Assembly: GCA_030762935.1 (NCBI GenBank)
Contig: CM060900.1
Span: 398,834,632 to 398,898,631 of the forward strand
DNA from: Hymenopus coronatus
Taxonomy: Eukaryota; Arthropoda; Insecta; Mantodea; Hymenopodidae
Reading direction: 5' to 3'
Length of the DNA: 64,000 nt
Part shown: positions 47,182 to 60,616 of the stretch, one piece after another
How the letters are laid out: each line of letters starts with the position of its first letter
How positions within the stretch are numbered: position 1 is the stretch's first letter
Translations under genes and position numbers: made by a program
The notes under the pieces: model-generated
Told to the model about the DNA's origin: nothing
Seen by the model: the letters and a program-made list of their open reading frames with translations, nothing else
The model's database searches: none

Positions 47182-47932
47182 TCTCATACATAAAGCTTTA
47201 AAATATATTTTATATGTTTATTTTATAATATACCAATATTAAAACAAATATTCTATATTTTAAAAATATATTTTTATGTGTGTTTATTTTAATTCTTTGT
47301 ATCTTTTTATTGCCTTGCTAAAGGGCAGTCCCAGTTTAGAGAAATATTTATTGGGCTCTTCTAGGTAAATAAATAAATAAATCAATCATTCAAATGTTTT
47401 TAAAAGTAGATTGGGAAATTAAAGGATTCAGAACTTTAAATTTTGCTATACTTTTTATATATTTTCTTACATATTTTAATGATCAATATGCCAAAAGAAA
47501 GTCAACTTGTTTTTAGGAATCATATTGCAATAACCAAACATAAAAGAAAGATTAATGGTACACATTAGCATGAAGTGAGCAACACATCTTTTCACTACTA
47601 AGAGTGATTACATGCACACAAAGGAATGCAGGCATGCACATATTCATTTTGCAGATTTGTTTGTTGAATTTCATTCTTAGATTGTTATTTAAAGAGAAAT
47701 TTCATAGAAGTAATGTGTAATGACAATAAAACAGAAAGATTAATTTTTGTCATTGCAATATCTGATGCAATCCTGATGTCAAGCATTGATGGTGACAAAT
47801 AGAAATATTTTGATATAGGTACTCTAAAGCAACATTTATAAGCAGTTTCCATGTATATTTTATTTTTGTTAAGAACAACAGAACAACAGAGTGGATAAAA
47901 AGAGTACCTACCTACAATTTTATCTTTTTCAG
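46305..47932. other. Anonymous AT-rich stretch with a (CT)n tract
   Basis: No gene was recognised before the candidate exon. A (CT)n run lies at 47122-47184 and an AAAT run near 47368-47382. Confidence 0.55.
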
Positions 47933-48102
47933 AAATAATGGCCAAGGACGAGTTGCATAAAGAATTTGAAAAGGATGTGGCAGCTGCATTGCAGAATATG
48001 CTGATGAACATGAAAGATGTTTTTATGCTCTTTACGGCTTTGATAGCACAGTTAGAAATAATGATGGAGAATGTAAAGAAAGGCAGCTTAAAGAAGGAAT
48101 GA
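47933..48102 (+). CDS. Candidate host terminal exon, 54-codon reading
   Basis: A pyrimidine-rich tract ends in TTTTTCAG at 47932, a good splice acceptor. The next sequence has an ATG at 47938 and 54 codons to TGA at 48100: MAKDELHKEFEKDVAAALQN, then MKDVFMLFTALIAQLEIMME and KKGSLKKE. The product would be an amphipathic, Met-rich helix with charged ends, more protein-like than the random frames around it. I do not recognise it. It may be a last exon of a host gene, a small ORF, or a transposon relic. No clear AATAAA lies just downstream. A longer antisense open frame covers it but looks like its shadow. Confidence 0.35.
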
Positions 48103-50270
48103 TTTTGTATTTTCAATGCCATGAGTTGAAGTAAATGGATGTGCTGATTTGATATTGAGTTTTATTTTTTATTTATGAGTCAATTCCTGTTTCCTTTGGT
48201 AAATCCATTGAAGTATCATTAAGCTCCTGTTGTCTCATCACATTATAAGCAAAGCATATAGCAATTATCAAATGTTTTAGCCTTATCAAAATGTATATTC
48301 CTACCCACACAATACCTACTTGAAATTCAGTATGGCTATAAGAACCTTTAGAACGTTTTTGTTTAAAGCTAGCTACTGATACTTAAGTGAATGATTCTGA
48401 TTGTAATAGTGATTTTTTTGGTAGTGTTTAACACCTGCTTTTACTACATATGGCACTGCTACACACATTAGGCATTGACACTGATGATATATGGAAGGAA
48501 GATGGAGCACTGGTGAATTGCGATGGTGGAGGAAACCGGATAACCCAAAAAAACCTGCTCCTGTGCCTTTTTTGTGCACCACAAATCCCATATGAACCTG
48601 GGAATGAACCTGGGCTGCCATGGTGCAATGCAAATGGTCTAACCATTTGAACACGATATGGCCAGTAGTGGTGATGACAAACTCTTAATGGTAGATGGTG
48701 ATGGTGATAATAAGTTTGATGTTGAGTTTTAAATGATAGTAAAGGAAATAGTTGCACTGGGGATCACTGCTGTGTTCATGGTTATCAGATGCTGAATTAG
48801 TTGAATACCGATGATGGAGGTGTTTATGGTAGTGAATATAATGGTTGGCAGAGGGGAAACTCATGTTAAAACTGAATGGTTCATGAGAAAAAAATTATGC
48901 TTCTTATCAGGTTGTAGGTAATGATTTTCATTTTACCGGTAATTGTGGTAGGTATATTTGTTGTTTGCAATTATGATGATTATGAGGAGGAGAAAGAGGA
49001 GCAAGAGGAGAGGAGAAAGATAGGGGTGGTTTTGATGAATGTAGAAATATGATGGCATTGATTAACGGTATTGCTAGTAACATGGCGGTGCTGATCATTT
49101 ATTATGGTGGTGTCAGAAGTGGAGGAGAATGAAAATGGTTCATAGTGCTAGTAAAGCTTAGGCCAATTTTGATGATGCTATTGGATTACTGGTTATGACA
49201 TTTGTAGCTGAGTTAATTGGGGTGGTGACAGTGGCGGTTATGATTTTATTTGGTTTCAGTTAAACTCATGAGTCAGTCACACTTCAATTTTTCAACTCTT
49301 TCTTTCTATTTGTGCTACAGATATCTACACTTGGTAAAAAGGTTGCTGAGTTTAGAAACAAATGTAAAAGTATTCCCAAAAGTCAGAAACTGTTATGATG
49401 ATAGGTTCACTGGACATGGGGCACTATGTGGTCATTGTGTCACTAACTAAACAAGATGGCAGGGTTGCCAGGCTGCCACAAACCCACAGATTGTGATGAC
49501 GCATAACATTACAAACCAGTATTTGCACCACATCATGTCAGGAGTAATCAATACTGTTCATGCCACTAAATATCACAATGCTAGCGCACCTCTGTGGTGG
49601 AAATGAGATATATAGGGGATTTAGGTATCTCCGGTAGAGCATCAGATTATACATTACTTAGAGGCTGTGGAACAAATGGGGGGAATGGTATTTCTAATCA
49701 GAATTTAATGAGACCAGATGAGATATGTAATTTTAAGTTAATAAATAGTTTGTATTGACATTAAGTGTAGGTGTCTACATTATTAACATAATTGGAAATG
49801 GTGAAGAAGAATTAACATCTGGTAGCACAATTATGTTACAGCTTACCTTGACTTGAGCAGTTCTGTGATCCGAGTCTGATCTTGAGGTGATCAAAGTTCT
49901 CTGATAAGAAATGAAGTAAGAAATGAAACAGAGATTTTAATTGGCTCTTGATGGAGAGACAAATGATATGGAGTTGCCCAACAATTAGCCTAGAGAGATG
50001 ACATCTTTAGAATTTGAGAGAGTTAAATTTTATTTCTCAGCTAAAAAACCAGTGTCAATAGCAATGTGAGTTAACCACAGTTATCGAATGACTGGTGTGC
50101 AGCCATTGGCTTGCACTTCTACACTCTCTGCTATGAAGAAATAGTGTACATGAACATTAAGAACATTAAAAGAGATTGTTTTCTTCCTTCAGACAAATTA
50201 TAGCCTAATTATCAAGTTCCTATAAAGTTTAAAACTGTGAAAGCATAATTCTCAGACTGTTACAAACCAT

Positions 50271-50374
50271 AATAATAACTCCATGGCACGACAGCTCACG
50301 GGGAACCTTGGCCTACCGCCCGGCCGCTGCGTCCCCCATCTCGGTCCACTACAGACGTCATAGATGGGGTGCAG
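50271..50374 (-). mobile_element. S1 SINE 3' fragment at a deletion
   Basis: 104 bp matching the 3' end of S1 (CCATGGCACGAC, GGGGAACCTTGGCC and ACTACAGACGTCAT on the + strand). It replaces 562 bp present in copy 1 (2027-2588). The SINE tail is at the left and its truncated 5' end at the right. No target-site duplication is visible. Confidence 0.85.
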
Positions 50375-50755
50375 GAATGTTAAACCAGGTGAAATTCATT
50401 GTCAACTTGTAGAGATTTACAGTGAAAGTTTAGTGACAGATGGAATGTTGAGAGAGTGGGTTAAGCAATTCAATGAATAGATGATCTAATCTTCATGACA
50501 AAGCAAGGAGTGGGCAACCTTTAGTAGTCAATGATGGTTTGTTTGAACAAATTAGGCAATTTGTGAGAACAGATGGTGCACAGTAAGAATGCTTTCTGAT
50601 ATGTTTCAATAAAACCCAGTGTTCAGCAGTGGCTCTCTTCTGGCAGCAGCTTTCTTTGGAGAGGGCATACAAAAGTTGATTCCTAGCTATGACAAATGCC
50701 TGAACAATGGTTTCAGCTATGCCAAGAATGGGTTAAGGAATGCTTTTTAATATAC
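50375..50755 (+). pseudogene. mariner-type transposase relic, copy 2
   Basis: Equivalent to 2589-2968: part of the helix-turn-helix region with GMLREWVKQFNE and a stop, then the C-terminal GIQKLIPSYDKCLNNG. The first few N-terminal residues were removed with the SINE-associated deletion. The catalytic core is missing, as in copy 1. Confidence 0.75.
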
Positions 50756-51348
50756 GAATAAACGTTGTGAAAAAAAATATTTTTTGCCTTCTTTTTCCAA
50801 ACTCACATTCCGCATATGACTCATACAAAAGATTGAAACACAACTCATTATAGCTTAAATTAAAGGAACAAATATTACAGATAAAAAGTATAATTGGTAG
50901 TGGTTTAATCTGACAGAGTAGTTATTGAAATACTATATTTAAAAAAAGTTATTTTAAGTGCAATTTAATAGAAAATAACCAGTTCCTAGATATAAATTCA
51001 CATTCGGCATTTTGTTGGGTCACCTATGCAAAATCAAGGGAATTGAAAATCCATCCTTCTCTATTCGGAAGCAAATTTTGTAATTTTCTGTTCCTTTTGA
51101 AATGTTCTGAGTTCTCTTAATAGGCAAGTTTCAAAAAGAGAAAGTCTCTTTCATCTGCAGTAGAATTTCGAGAAGAACTTTTGATTCTCAGCACTGAAAA
51201 CATACTAGGAGGAATTGTGTATAGCTTATTTAGTTGTTTATTTATTGGTTTGCTTAGTTCTTTATTTTTTTAGTATACAAATACATAAAATCCTGTTTAG
51301 ACTGAAGATATATTAGGGTATTAGTTACAAACCAAATGCATTTACAGC

Positions 51349-51469
<121 letters not shown>

Positions 51470-52486
51470 GAGTCCATAACACCCCTTCAGGGCAAGGGCC
51501 TCCTACTTATGGAGAGGCCAGCTCAGAATTTGTACTCTGACATGGGGAGCCAATCCATGAGGGTTTGGGTGTTTTTCCAATATTTAACTTTCCTAATCAT
51601 TTCTTCAACTTGTTCACTTTTAGCCTGGTACAGCATTAGTAAGTACTTATTAGCCATGACTGGATGCAGGTCATGCTGCTAAAAAAATAAAAAAAAAAAG
51701 AATACAATTAATGTATATTATAAAAAAAAAATACCATAATATGTTAAAATTGGAACATAAAAACTTTTGACAGTCCAGCTTTGGTGTTTGGTGTTTTCAT
51801 TGATGGCTTCACAAATATCACATTTCCCATGATTTAGCAGTTACCGCTGTAATGTGGTTCTTTATGTTTAGCTAAGCTCCTGATTTCTCATGCTAATGTG
51901 AACGTACAGTGGTTTGTCAAACCTAATATCATAAACATTTCAATGAGCATCCAAGATTCTTCTCTTTGATATAATAAAAAAAATAATTAAATAAGATTTT
52001 AAATTATTAACTTGAAACCATTGATTTAATCCTCTTATCTTTATCAAAACATAATATAAATTTTGAGTACCAAAAAACTCTCTTCAACCTAAATAAACAT
52101 ATTTAATTGAATCTAATCCGACTATTAAAGGTTTATGGTTTAGATAGACTGATACTGGAATTCTTAAAAAAAAATGGAATCTAAAGGAAATGAAAACCAT
52201 ATTTATAAGACTTGGCTTAATTCCAAGGTTATATACGAGGTATATAACTGGATCTATGGTTCTGAAGTTCACAAGGTCCTCTTTCTGTTACCCATATGTT
52301 TTGTTTGCTTCTAAATATGGTAATTAATTGAGGGCAGTTAAGGTGTGAATAATATAAAACATTTAACAGAAAAATAACTAAAAAGCCTGAAGATTCTATA
52401 TTAATTAAATAATACAACATTCAAGCAAGTAAAAATAGACATTTTAAAAAGGTTGATTTACTATGTTAAGCTTTGCACTGTGTTAG

Positions 52487-52907
52487 AACTGGCACTATGA
52501 AGCCATGACAGGCCTATTACATCTTCAAATTCAGGCTTGTACAGGAGCTTTGTTAATTAGACAGCTGAACTGGCTACAGCAATGAAGGAACATTTAGAAA
52601 CTGCCACAGTATTGAAAGGAACTTCAAAACCATTCAGAATGAATAATTGTTAGACTGCATGTTCAATATCTGTAGGGAGAGAATAGAACAGCAAATAGAA
52701 ACCTCTGAATTTGTTGCCATTCAGTATCATGAGACAACTGATATTTCAAATCACTGTCAAATGGTGTTGGTTTTCCATTGTGTATATGAGAAATCTGTAT
52801 ATGAAAGCCTTTGTGTATTTGTAATTCCTGAAGGAGGAGATGTAGAATCTCTGGCAGAGTCCACAAGGAATGAAGTATATGCAAAGCAAAGTGGTCAGTG
52901 TATGTAA
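52487..52907 (+). pseudogene. hAT-type transposase fragment, copy 2
   Basis: Nearly identical to 4640-5060, with HETTDIS again in place of the catalytic DETTDIS, so the loss predates the duplication. A few substitutions separate the copies (for example CRERIEQQIE against CRDGIEQKIE). Confidence 0.65.
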
Positions 52908-53679
52908 ACAAACCACAGCCTTGTAGAAGAAAGATTAGTTGAATGATTGTGAATATAAAGGGAGGAAAAGAAAAGAAAATTCTGAATTGTGAAAAAGAAA
53001 TGCTACTAAACATCAAAACAGTAGCAAAAGATATGTGCATATATGAAATAAAATAGCAATTAAACTTTAAAGTGGTCGAATTGCACTGCAAAAAGATGCT
53101 AAGTATTGTGTTTTTCATTTTCTTATTAATATCTTAAGCTGGAACAAGTCAGTTTTAATTTCACAATATAATAATAAGGAATGGCTAAACTTTCAGGGCA
53201 CATTCCTCCAGTGTAAAGGAAGAAAATAAATTATATGGGCATGAGTCCGGAAATGCTTTATTTCTGAGTTAGATCTTTTCATTTTCTGCAACCCTTCACA
53301 GTGCATAAATCATTGAAATACGCAATAACAGAATGTCCTTCATATTTGAGACAAAACTCCTTCTTGCATGAAGTGTTGATTTGAATTAAGATAATGTTGA
53401 CATACATCTCAGTACATTGCTTGTGCTCACATTCACCTCACTTCATTGTCTTACCAAATGTAGCATCTAGTGGTGTGCTTCAAATACCCGAAAGAGTGAA
53501 TATTATTTGTATTTTATATTATATTTTTAAGTAAACAAGAGGAACAAACTTGTCTTGATTCTAAACCCTTGTATTGTACTTGTACAAAACAAATGACATC
53601 AAAGAACTTTCTTTACATATATAAATGAATGAGTGGGCCATAATTTTCATGTGACAAGCTTAAAAGCTTCAATTTAGAA

Positions 53680-54510
53680 TAGTCCTAAAATCTTACTTTC
53701 AACATGTTATCAATATCATCAGATACTTCAGAAAAGACAGGTTTAAATTTGTCATTTTTCTCCTTCAAAGATTGTTCTACTTGAGACATGTAATGCAACC
53801 ACTGAGCAGCAAGTTTCTTGGATTTTCTGTTGACAATACAAGATATCACTTGCTTGGTTTTGATAGAGGTTGTAAAACACTCTGTGAAAATGAATATTTT
53901 GTTGAATATATTTAAGAGAAAAACAAATTTGACAGAGAAAAACAAATTTGAAATCTTCCACTGATTTATTGGGGGTGTTTTAGCATACCACTAAATACAT
54001 CACAAAGTATAGTTTTTGATCCTGCACACTGTGTTTACCAATCTTGACAAGTAATTCCATCATGTTGGACAAAAAGAATAGACACAATTTCTTGCTTTAT
54101 AATTGGCAAAATGGTCAAAACTACGGCTTGTAGTAAGTTATTTGAATTTTAATATACATTCCTTTAAACACAGCAAAGGTTTTTAAGTGCTGCACAAAAG
54201 GAGAATCATAATCTGCAGCATACTTCAATAGTTCCACATAACAGCTCTGATTAATAGAATTTCCTTCTTCATGTTGTCCTCAAAAGACCAATTCTTGTTT
54301 ACCGAATAAACTTAGAACACTAATAAGCTTTTTAGTAATAACCCAATTCCACTTTTTTTGATTCAATAAAGATATTTCATTTTTAAGCTGGTCATCAAGC
54401 ACAACTTGTATTCTATTTTCTGTAAAAACTGCTACAGCTACAGACGGTCTTAGATGATTAACAGATACAGAATTTCTCAAATGCATTTGCCTAGTCTTGC
54501 ACACCATGCT
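53680..54510 (-). pseudogene. hAT-type transposase N-terminal region remnant, copy 2
   Basis: Counterpart of 5835-6665, with KKLISVLSLFGKQELVF and the same downstream stops. It lies at the very end of the duplicated block. Confidence 0.5.
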
Positions 54511-54534
54511 ACTCTATTACATTTAACTCCTCTC

Positions 54535-57080
54535 TAAAGCCAACTTTGGTTAGAGCAGTAAAATACACATACACCTCTTAGCTTCAAAGATGCATGTACA
54601 AGTCTCTCGCTGCTCAGTTGATGCTGCAGCAAATTTGCTTCAGCTGGCTCACAACACTGTCAGTAATGACATATTAGTCATTAATATGTCATTCAAGAAA
54701 GAAAGAAGTGTGCCAATTTATCTAGATAATATTGAATAACTATGTGATTATAATGACACATATTGTTAATAAATCTGAATATCATCTGTCTCCATGATAT
54801 TCAGCTGTTAGTGTGCTAGCCTTCAGACAAAAGTTCTCTGTTCAATTCTGACACTTATTGCAATAATTCTTACCAAAGCAGTGCTTCAGTTGCTTCTACT
54901 GAATGCATGCCACTGGTAGCATCAATTGTTTAATGCTAACTACAAACTTGGCAAAAATATAACCGTTTGATAGTGTTCATTATGGACTCAGTTTCTGATA
55001 TAGTGCAATAGAAATGTACAGAAAAGCAGAGTTGGCAGCTGCACATTTGATTTATGTATTAATATGTGTAATTGGTTATGCTGCTCAACAGTTGTATTAG
55101 GAGAGATTTCCAGAACAGATGTGCCCCAATAAGAAGTTTGAAGCATGGAACATTCAATCTGCTACTTGCAATTTGTAGAGGCCTAAGTAAAGAAGGACAC
55201 CCGAACTGGAGAAAGCAACTCTGAAGTAAGACATTCTCAAGAAAGTAGTTGCAACAAGTGATTTTGAACACATGATTGTCTGACGAGTGATACATGAGAG
55301 GCTGCTGTATCCATACCATTTACAGAATCTGCAGTCATTATCAGCTGCTGATATTCCAACTTCTGTGAACATGTCAACTCTGATTTTAGTGCATCCATGC
55401 TGCTCTGATGGATGAACCATGTTTTGGCATAATCAGATTGTTAAGCTTCAGTGTGTATGAGATGAACCCTCATGCAACTGTTGAATCACAATATCAACAT
55501 AGATTTTCTGTCAATGCTTGCAATATTGGTAACTGTTAGGATCTCATATTCTTCTAACCAGGCTAAATGGACAAATTTGCATTCTTTCTTAGATAATAAT
55601 CTCAATTTTCATTCATTCAGCATTTGTAAAAAATATTACATGTCATTATTAGGACATAATACTATTTACAATATATGATGACTGATGTGACCGAATATTT
55701 ACAAAATATGATGGTGTAATGTGATACAAGATTTATTTTTATATATTTTTTGGATTGTCTGCACATTTAAATTCCTTTGTTGAGTAGGATACATTATTTA
55801 TTAGGTATGGCTTTTGTTTCCTTTACCTTTTGTTTATCTTACAACTGTTAGATATCCTAAGATTTTTTACATAAATTTTTATGCATTTGTTATTTAATAA
55901 ACTCAGTCTATATCTAAAGTATGAGTTATTTATTCTCTCTCTGATGTCTACAAGTCTACATTTAAATGTTTTTCTTCCTTATGGTTTTAAACTACACATG
56001 TAATACATTCAGTGGCACTTTTCAAAGGTGGGCTGCATGACTACAGCCCCATTCTCTCCATTAGGACTAGCCTGAAGAAAAATGATTCCTTTTTATGCAT
56101 TTAGAACTTAGTTCATGTTAATGGATTTCAATTATTAAATATTACTTTGACTTGAACTAGAATATTTAGCTCCTTGTTTTAATAATTGTCAGCATTTCTT
56201 TCAACCAAAGCTCTGCTCTCTTTCCATCAGCATTACAATGCTAAACTGGGCTGCAGTAAATGCAGTCCATCACATTCATAATTATTGTTTTAACTTATAA
56301 AATGAAAATTGGATTACTGCAGTATGACATCTTCAGTGAGTGCTGGCGAGTTAAATATTAGTTCAATGTAATCTAGTTTTTGTATGGATGGCAATTACAT
56401 TATGGAGGCTAAGAATATCAGCGTGAAGTTTTTAAAATTACTGAAATTTAGTAGTTTAACGCTGAATGAAAAATACAATATAAAAGCTTCTGTGTCCTTA
56501 TCCTATGTCAAATGTTTCTCAGCGTGCTACCAGTGGACAAAAATAATATATTGTAACTTTTAATTACCATTTTAAATAAATTTGATTGGCTTTGTGACAG
56601 TGAAGTTTAAAATGTACTTTCCTGTTTTCCCTGTGTTCTCTTTGGATTTTAGATGACATTTCAAATACAGCTGGGACTGATTAGGAATGTGCAATTTAAA
56701 AATACTATAAAAAAATTAACAAACCGTGAAATATTGAAATCATGTAAATAATCTCCTCAACATTCTCTTCAAGACTGATTGATGTCCCTGTTGGTTTAAG
56801 CTAAGCTTACCAAGGTTCAGTCTTGTGACACAACAATGAAGTTCACAAAATCAGAGAAGAATTTTCTGAAGTAATAAACTGTATAAACCTTTGTACCTCA
56901 TGAGGACTAGCATTAAGAGGACTTGATGAATATGAATATTCACAAAGCTCTGGTAATTTTTATCATTAATAAAATATACTTGTGAACTCGGTTCACTGCT
57001 TAAATCTAATTTAGATAGTGCTTCTTCCTTTAAACATACATTCAAAAGTATTCTAACTAAACTATTAAGGTGCATGCTGG
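54535..57080. other. Sequence present only in copy 2: anonymous part
   Basis: First 2.5 kb of the 6.2-kb segment missing from copy 1. No gene was recognised apart from the SINE-like remnant at 54800-54860. The ends of the 6.2-kb segment show no obvious terminal repeats of a single mobile element. Confidence 0.6.
54800..54860 (+). repeat. tRNA-like SINE promoter remnant
   Basis: CAGCTGTTAGTGTGCTAGCC (A-box-like) followed about 30 bp later by CTGTTCAATTCTG (B-box-like) resembles the tRNA head of insect SINEs. The body is not recognisable. Confidence 0.4.
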
Positions 57081-58610
57081 AGGTCTGCAGAAAACATATT
57101 TTAACTGAAGTTGCTGACCATGAATGTGTGGTTGTCATGGCAGATGAGACAATAGGAAAATCTAACAGTTTCCAACATTTTCTTGTGCTAAGATATTGTG
57201 ATAGTTGAGGGTGTCCTGTTGAGAGATTTTGGGGTTTCTTTGTACCTTCTGACCAAAGTGCAACAGAAATAGCAGAGTGCTTTTAATGACAGTTTTCCAT
57301 AACTTTGAAGAATGAAAAAGATAAGCTGGAAGACCATACAAATGTTGGCACTGTAGTGATCAAAGGAGCAATCGGTGGGTTGCAGATGCCGGTTAAGAAT
57401 GTGTATTGTGACAACACCGTCTGGTATGTGATCACTCTGATGTTCACTCTGGTATGATCATTCAGAATGGGAGACTTCTCACGACACCATGATTCTTACT
57501 AATATTTGAAATGTTTCTCCAAGCTTCGATTTCTACTACCTTCAGAAGTTTCCAGAAAGTTTGTGACATAATTTTCTGGCTATTAAAGGAGAGAGGAGTG
57601 TAATGCAGGGTTGTAGTGAATTTCACTGAGTTTTGGGTGATTGGAGTGCTAGTAACTAGGTGCTGCAACTAAATGGGACTTTTAAGTCCAAAGCAGTTAA
57701 CATTGTTTAAGAAGACACTTTAACAGAGTATCTTGAGATTCTCATGAACTCGAAATGTCTAACAACATTACAACAGAAGCCCATGTTCTTAAAAATTTGC
57801 AGGTTCACAAATTTTCTTACGGATTGCACTTTTTCACAGAATTATGATACATGTTAAATTTGTTTATAATCAACTACAGCATAAACTGGTAGCTGTAACT
57901 ACTATTCGATGCCATCTTTGAGAATATCATTAATGGTATCAGGAATTTGACTGAGGAAACTGAAGAACATAGTGGATCTGAAATTCAAAAAACCTTACCA
58001 GTTTAACCACAGCCTGTCAAGAAGGGCAACAGCCAAGAAAGTATATGATGCTAGTTTTGCTCAGAAAAAGCCGTGTTTCCAATTTTCAAATCATCTCCAC
58101 ATTTGTACTCTTCTGTTGCCAAGCAGTTTTCACAGCTTCTGCAAAACGTTTCCTGAACTAGAACTAATTAAATTACAAAGAAAAATTACACACTGTATTC
58201 CTCTGTATTCAAAAGAAACATTCAGAAATGTTGGAGGTCATGATTACTTCTGCAGATTAAGATTTCTCATAAATTAGATTATTAATTTTTGGAAGCTTTA
58301 TAACTCTTTCGTATTGCTGTAATCCTACCTATGACTATGAGTGTGCCAAAATGCTGATTTTATTCTTTGAACAGAATTACGATCTATGTGCATGCCATCC
58401 TGCATGAGGAGATGGATGCTTTCAAAGGAAAGGAATCTGAAGATCTCAAATTTCAACAAAAAGTTTATTAAGAAATTTCCTACCTCCAAATCGCTGATAT
58501 GGTGCATGGAGCTAGTATATAAGTGGTATATTAAGGTATGTAATAATTTCATAAATTTTTTTGTAGACCTTCCACTTGCAGAAGGCAAAAGCCACCACTG
58601 AATACATTCC
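57080..58610 (+). pseudogene. hAT-type (ZMYM-like) transposase relic
   Basis: Frame-broken readings include VMADETIGKSNSFQHFLVLRYC (57140-57205, with the DET start of the catalytic core), a VERFWGFFVPSDQSATEIAE-like stretch with one stop, a DHTNVGTVVIKGAIGGLQ region (the TYDGA-type block, altered) and NVYCDNTV. Further on come SEVSRKFVT, then SNHLHICTLLLPSSFHSFCKTFPEL (58087-58160), matching the late helical part of these proteins. Numerous stops and shifts. It is a separate copy from the fragments at 4640 and 52487 and covers later parts of the protein. Confidence 0.6.
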
Positions 58611-59171
58611 TATATATATACAAACAAGGAACTGTAAGTATGTTTAGTTTTTAAAAGCAATTCTGTAACTTGGTCTAATGTGTATTCTTCCAAATCTCCT
58701 TATGTTTTTTTTTTCTTTTTTTTTTTTTTTTTTTTTTCTCAAGCTTAAATAGTTTTGTACTTATGGTTTCTGAGTTGTACCCCATAGTATCAGTCTATGT
58801 GTTAAGTGTGGATGAATGAAGGCAAATTGCACATGCATAATGCTGTCCTCTCTAGCAATTTTTTCTACATGTATTTTTCATTTCAATTTTTTTTATTAAT
58901 AACTAAGCCCCGGAAGTTAATGTTACTTGTCTACGACTTTTATTCCCTATTTTTAAATTTATGTTTTAATCATTCTTAGTCCCACAACCTATTTTGCAAC
59001 CATTCAGTTTTATTAGTGTTTAATGCTAGCCAAGTCCCTAAATGGTTTAGTGCTGATAATAATCATTTATTAGCTTTTTGCTTTAGGTTTTTCCTTAGTT
59101 CTCTGCTTTACTATAATAAAATTGTTATGTCATCTAAAATAAACCAAACCAAACTCTGTAGTACAACAGTC
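58610..59171. other. Anonymous AT-rich stretch with a T-tract
   Basis: No gene seen. There is a T-rich run at 58707-58738, possibly the tail of a minus-strand retroelement, but I recognise no body next to it. Confidence 0.5.
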
Positions 59172-59305
59172 ATGGCCAACCACCACTGCATGCCCCACCT
59201 CTGCCCATTACAAGCAACCTGGGTGGGGTGTAGTACTGGAAGGTGTGACTTGATTAGGGCCCTGAGTCCTACCCGGTTGGTTAATGCTGTTGTTCATGCA
59301 ACATG
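59172..59305 (-). mobile_element. S1 SINE fragment, decayed
   Basis: CATGGCCAACC, GGGTGGGGTGTAGTACTGGA and GGTTGGTTAATGC correspond to the 3' half of S1 in minus orientation (compare 12279-12430). Many differences make this the oldest S1 copy in the window. Confidence 0.7.
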
Positions 59306-59539
59306 ATTGTTATGTCATGTTATGTCATCTGCATACCCAATTGCCATCCCCATCCCCCTTCTTGTTGTACCTTCCGAATATTTCATTTATATATAACAGA
59401 TTTGCAATATGTATTAAGGACTTTACTATTTCATCTTTGCAATATTTTTCAATGTCATTCACAAATTTATCTAGTCTGCTTATTTATTTTGTATTTTAGA
59501 ATACCTACCTGTTCTACAAAAGATGTGCCTTTAGCAGTG

Positions 59540-59905
59540 TGACAGGGCATATGCTTCATGCACAATGGACTACCACTTCATTTCAGTTTTGATGTTCATC
59601 AGCTTCTAAATAACAGATTCCCTGACAAATGGATAGATAGAGATGGTCCAACCTGGCTTCCACACCTTCCAGACCTAAACCCACAAGACTTTTATTTTTG
59701 ATATATTGTCAGGCTCTGGTATAACAAACATTAGCACAAGATGGAGAGAATCTTTTTGCCCATATTGTGCAAAGCAGCAAAAGAACATATACTTCATCAG
59801 AGATACAAGAGCACCTCCAGGACTCAATGTGATGGCAGGTTAATGTATGTTTCACTGCTAACAGTGGACATTTTGAAAATTTCATGCCAGAGAGCATTTC
59901 ATAGG
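59540..59905 (+). pseudogene. Tc1/mariner-superfamily DDE transposase C-terminal relic
   Basis: Readings MHNGLPLHFSFDVHQLL, RFPDKWIDRDGPTWLPHLPD and LNPQDFYF match the catalytic end of insect DDE transposases (QDGAPPHF, then RWIGRGGP, PPRSPDLTPLDFFLW). The second catalytic Asp of QDGAP is replaced by Asn (HNG). A stop follows DFYF near 59699; later pieces include the closing SGHFENFM phrase near 59867. The element is dead and differs from the mariner relic at 2548. Confidence 0.75.
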
Positions 59906-60616
59906 AAATAATTGGTTTGTTTTTCTGTTCCTCTTTGTTCCCCATGATTAATATACTATGAAGTGGTGGAAAATAAGTTCTAACATGAAAATAAAGCATA
60001 TCCATATAACATATATTCTTCTTCATGTGAGGAATATGTCCTGAAAGTACTTTATTTTCACATCATTCATCTTTTATTGTCTGTAATGCTCTAGATGCTA
60101 TCAAAGCAGTTTTGTTGAAAAACAACTATTTATTCAAAAGGAAGAGTCTGACTGTACTTTTACAACTTCTGTTCTACGGAAGAAACAGTTACTTCCCACT
60201 ATTTGTTAATTTCTGGAACACTGGTGATAAAATACTATTGGATGCCTTCTAATATGGATAAATATTAAAACAGCAGAAGAATCCTGATGTATGCCCAAGA
60301 TACAATATTTGGTTTTAATACAATAAAAGATAATGGGATGGGCAAAATACTCCACTGTAAATGTTTTACTGAATGTACCCGAAATTAGCATCAGTGTGAT
60401 ACACAATACACTCAGGATAAGTAAGCCTTTTTATCATTGATAAGGTTATGTTACAACTAGATAAAAATACAGTTGAAATTTTAATATCTATAAACAAGAG
60501 GTTATGGATTTCAGAAGGACTTCAGGGATTCAAGAGGAGGCTGTGATCAATATTGACGGTTAATCCTCTGTATACTGTTGATGAGTTTTATATACTGTTT
60601 ATGAGTTTGTTATAAA
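59906..60616. other. Anonymous AT-rich stretch
   Basis: No supported gene; leads into the low-complexity array. Confidence 0.5.

Noticed and set aside
47685..48122. 145-codon minus-strand open frame
   Set aside because: It is antisense to the better candidate exon at 47933-48102, and its upstream half is unremarkable AT-rich sequence.
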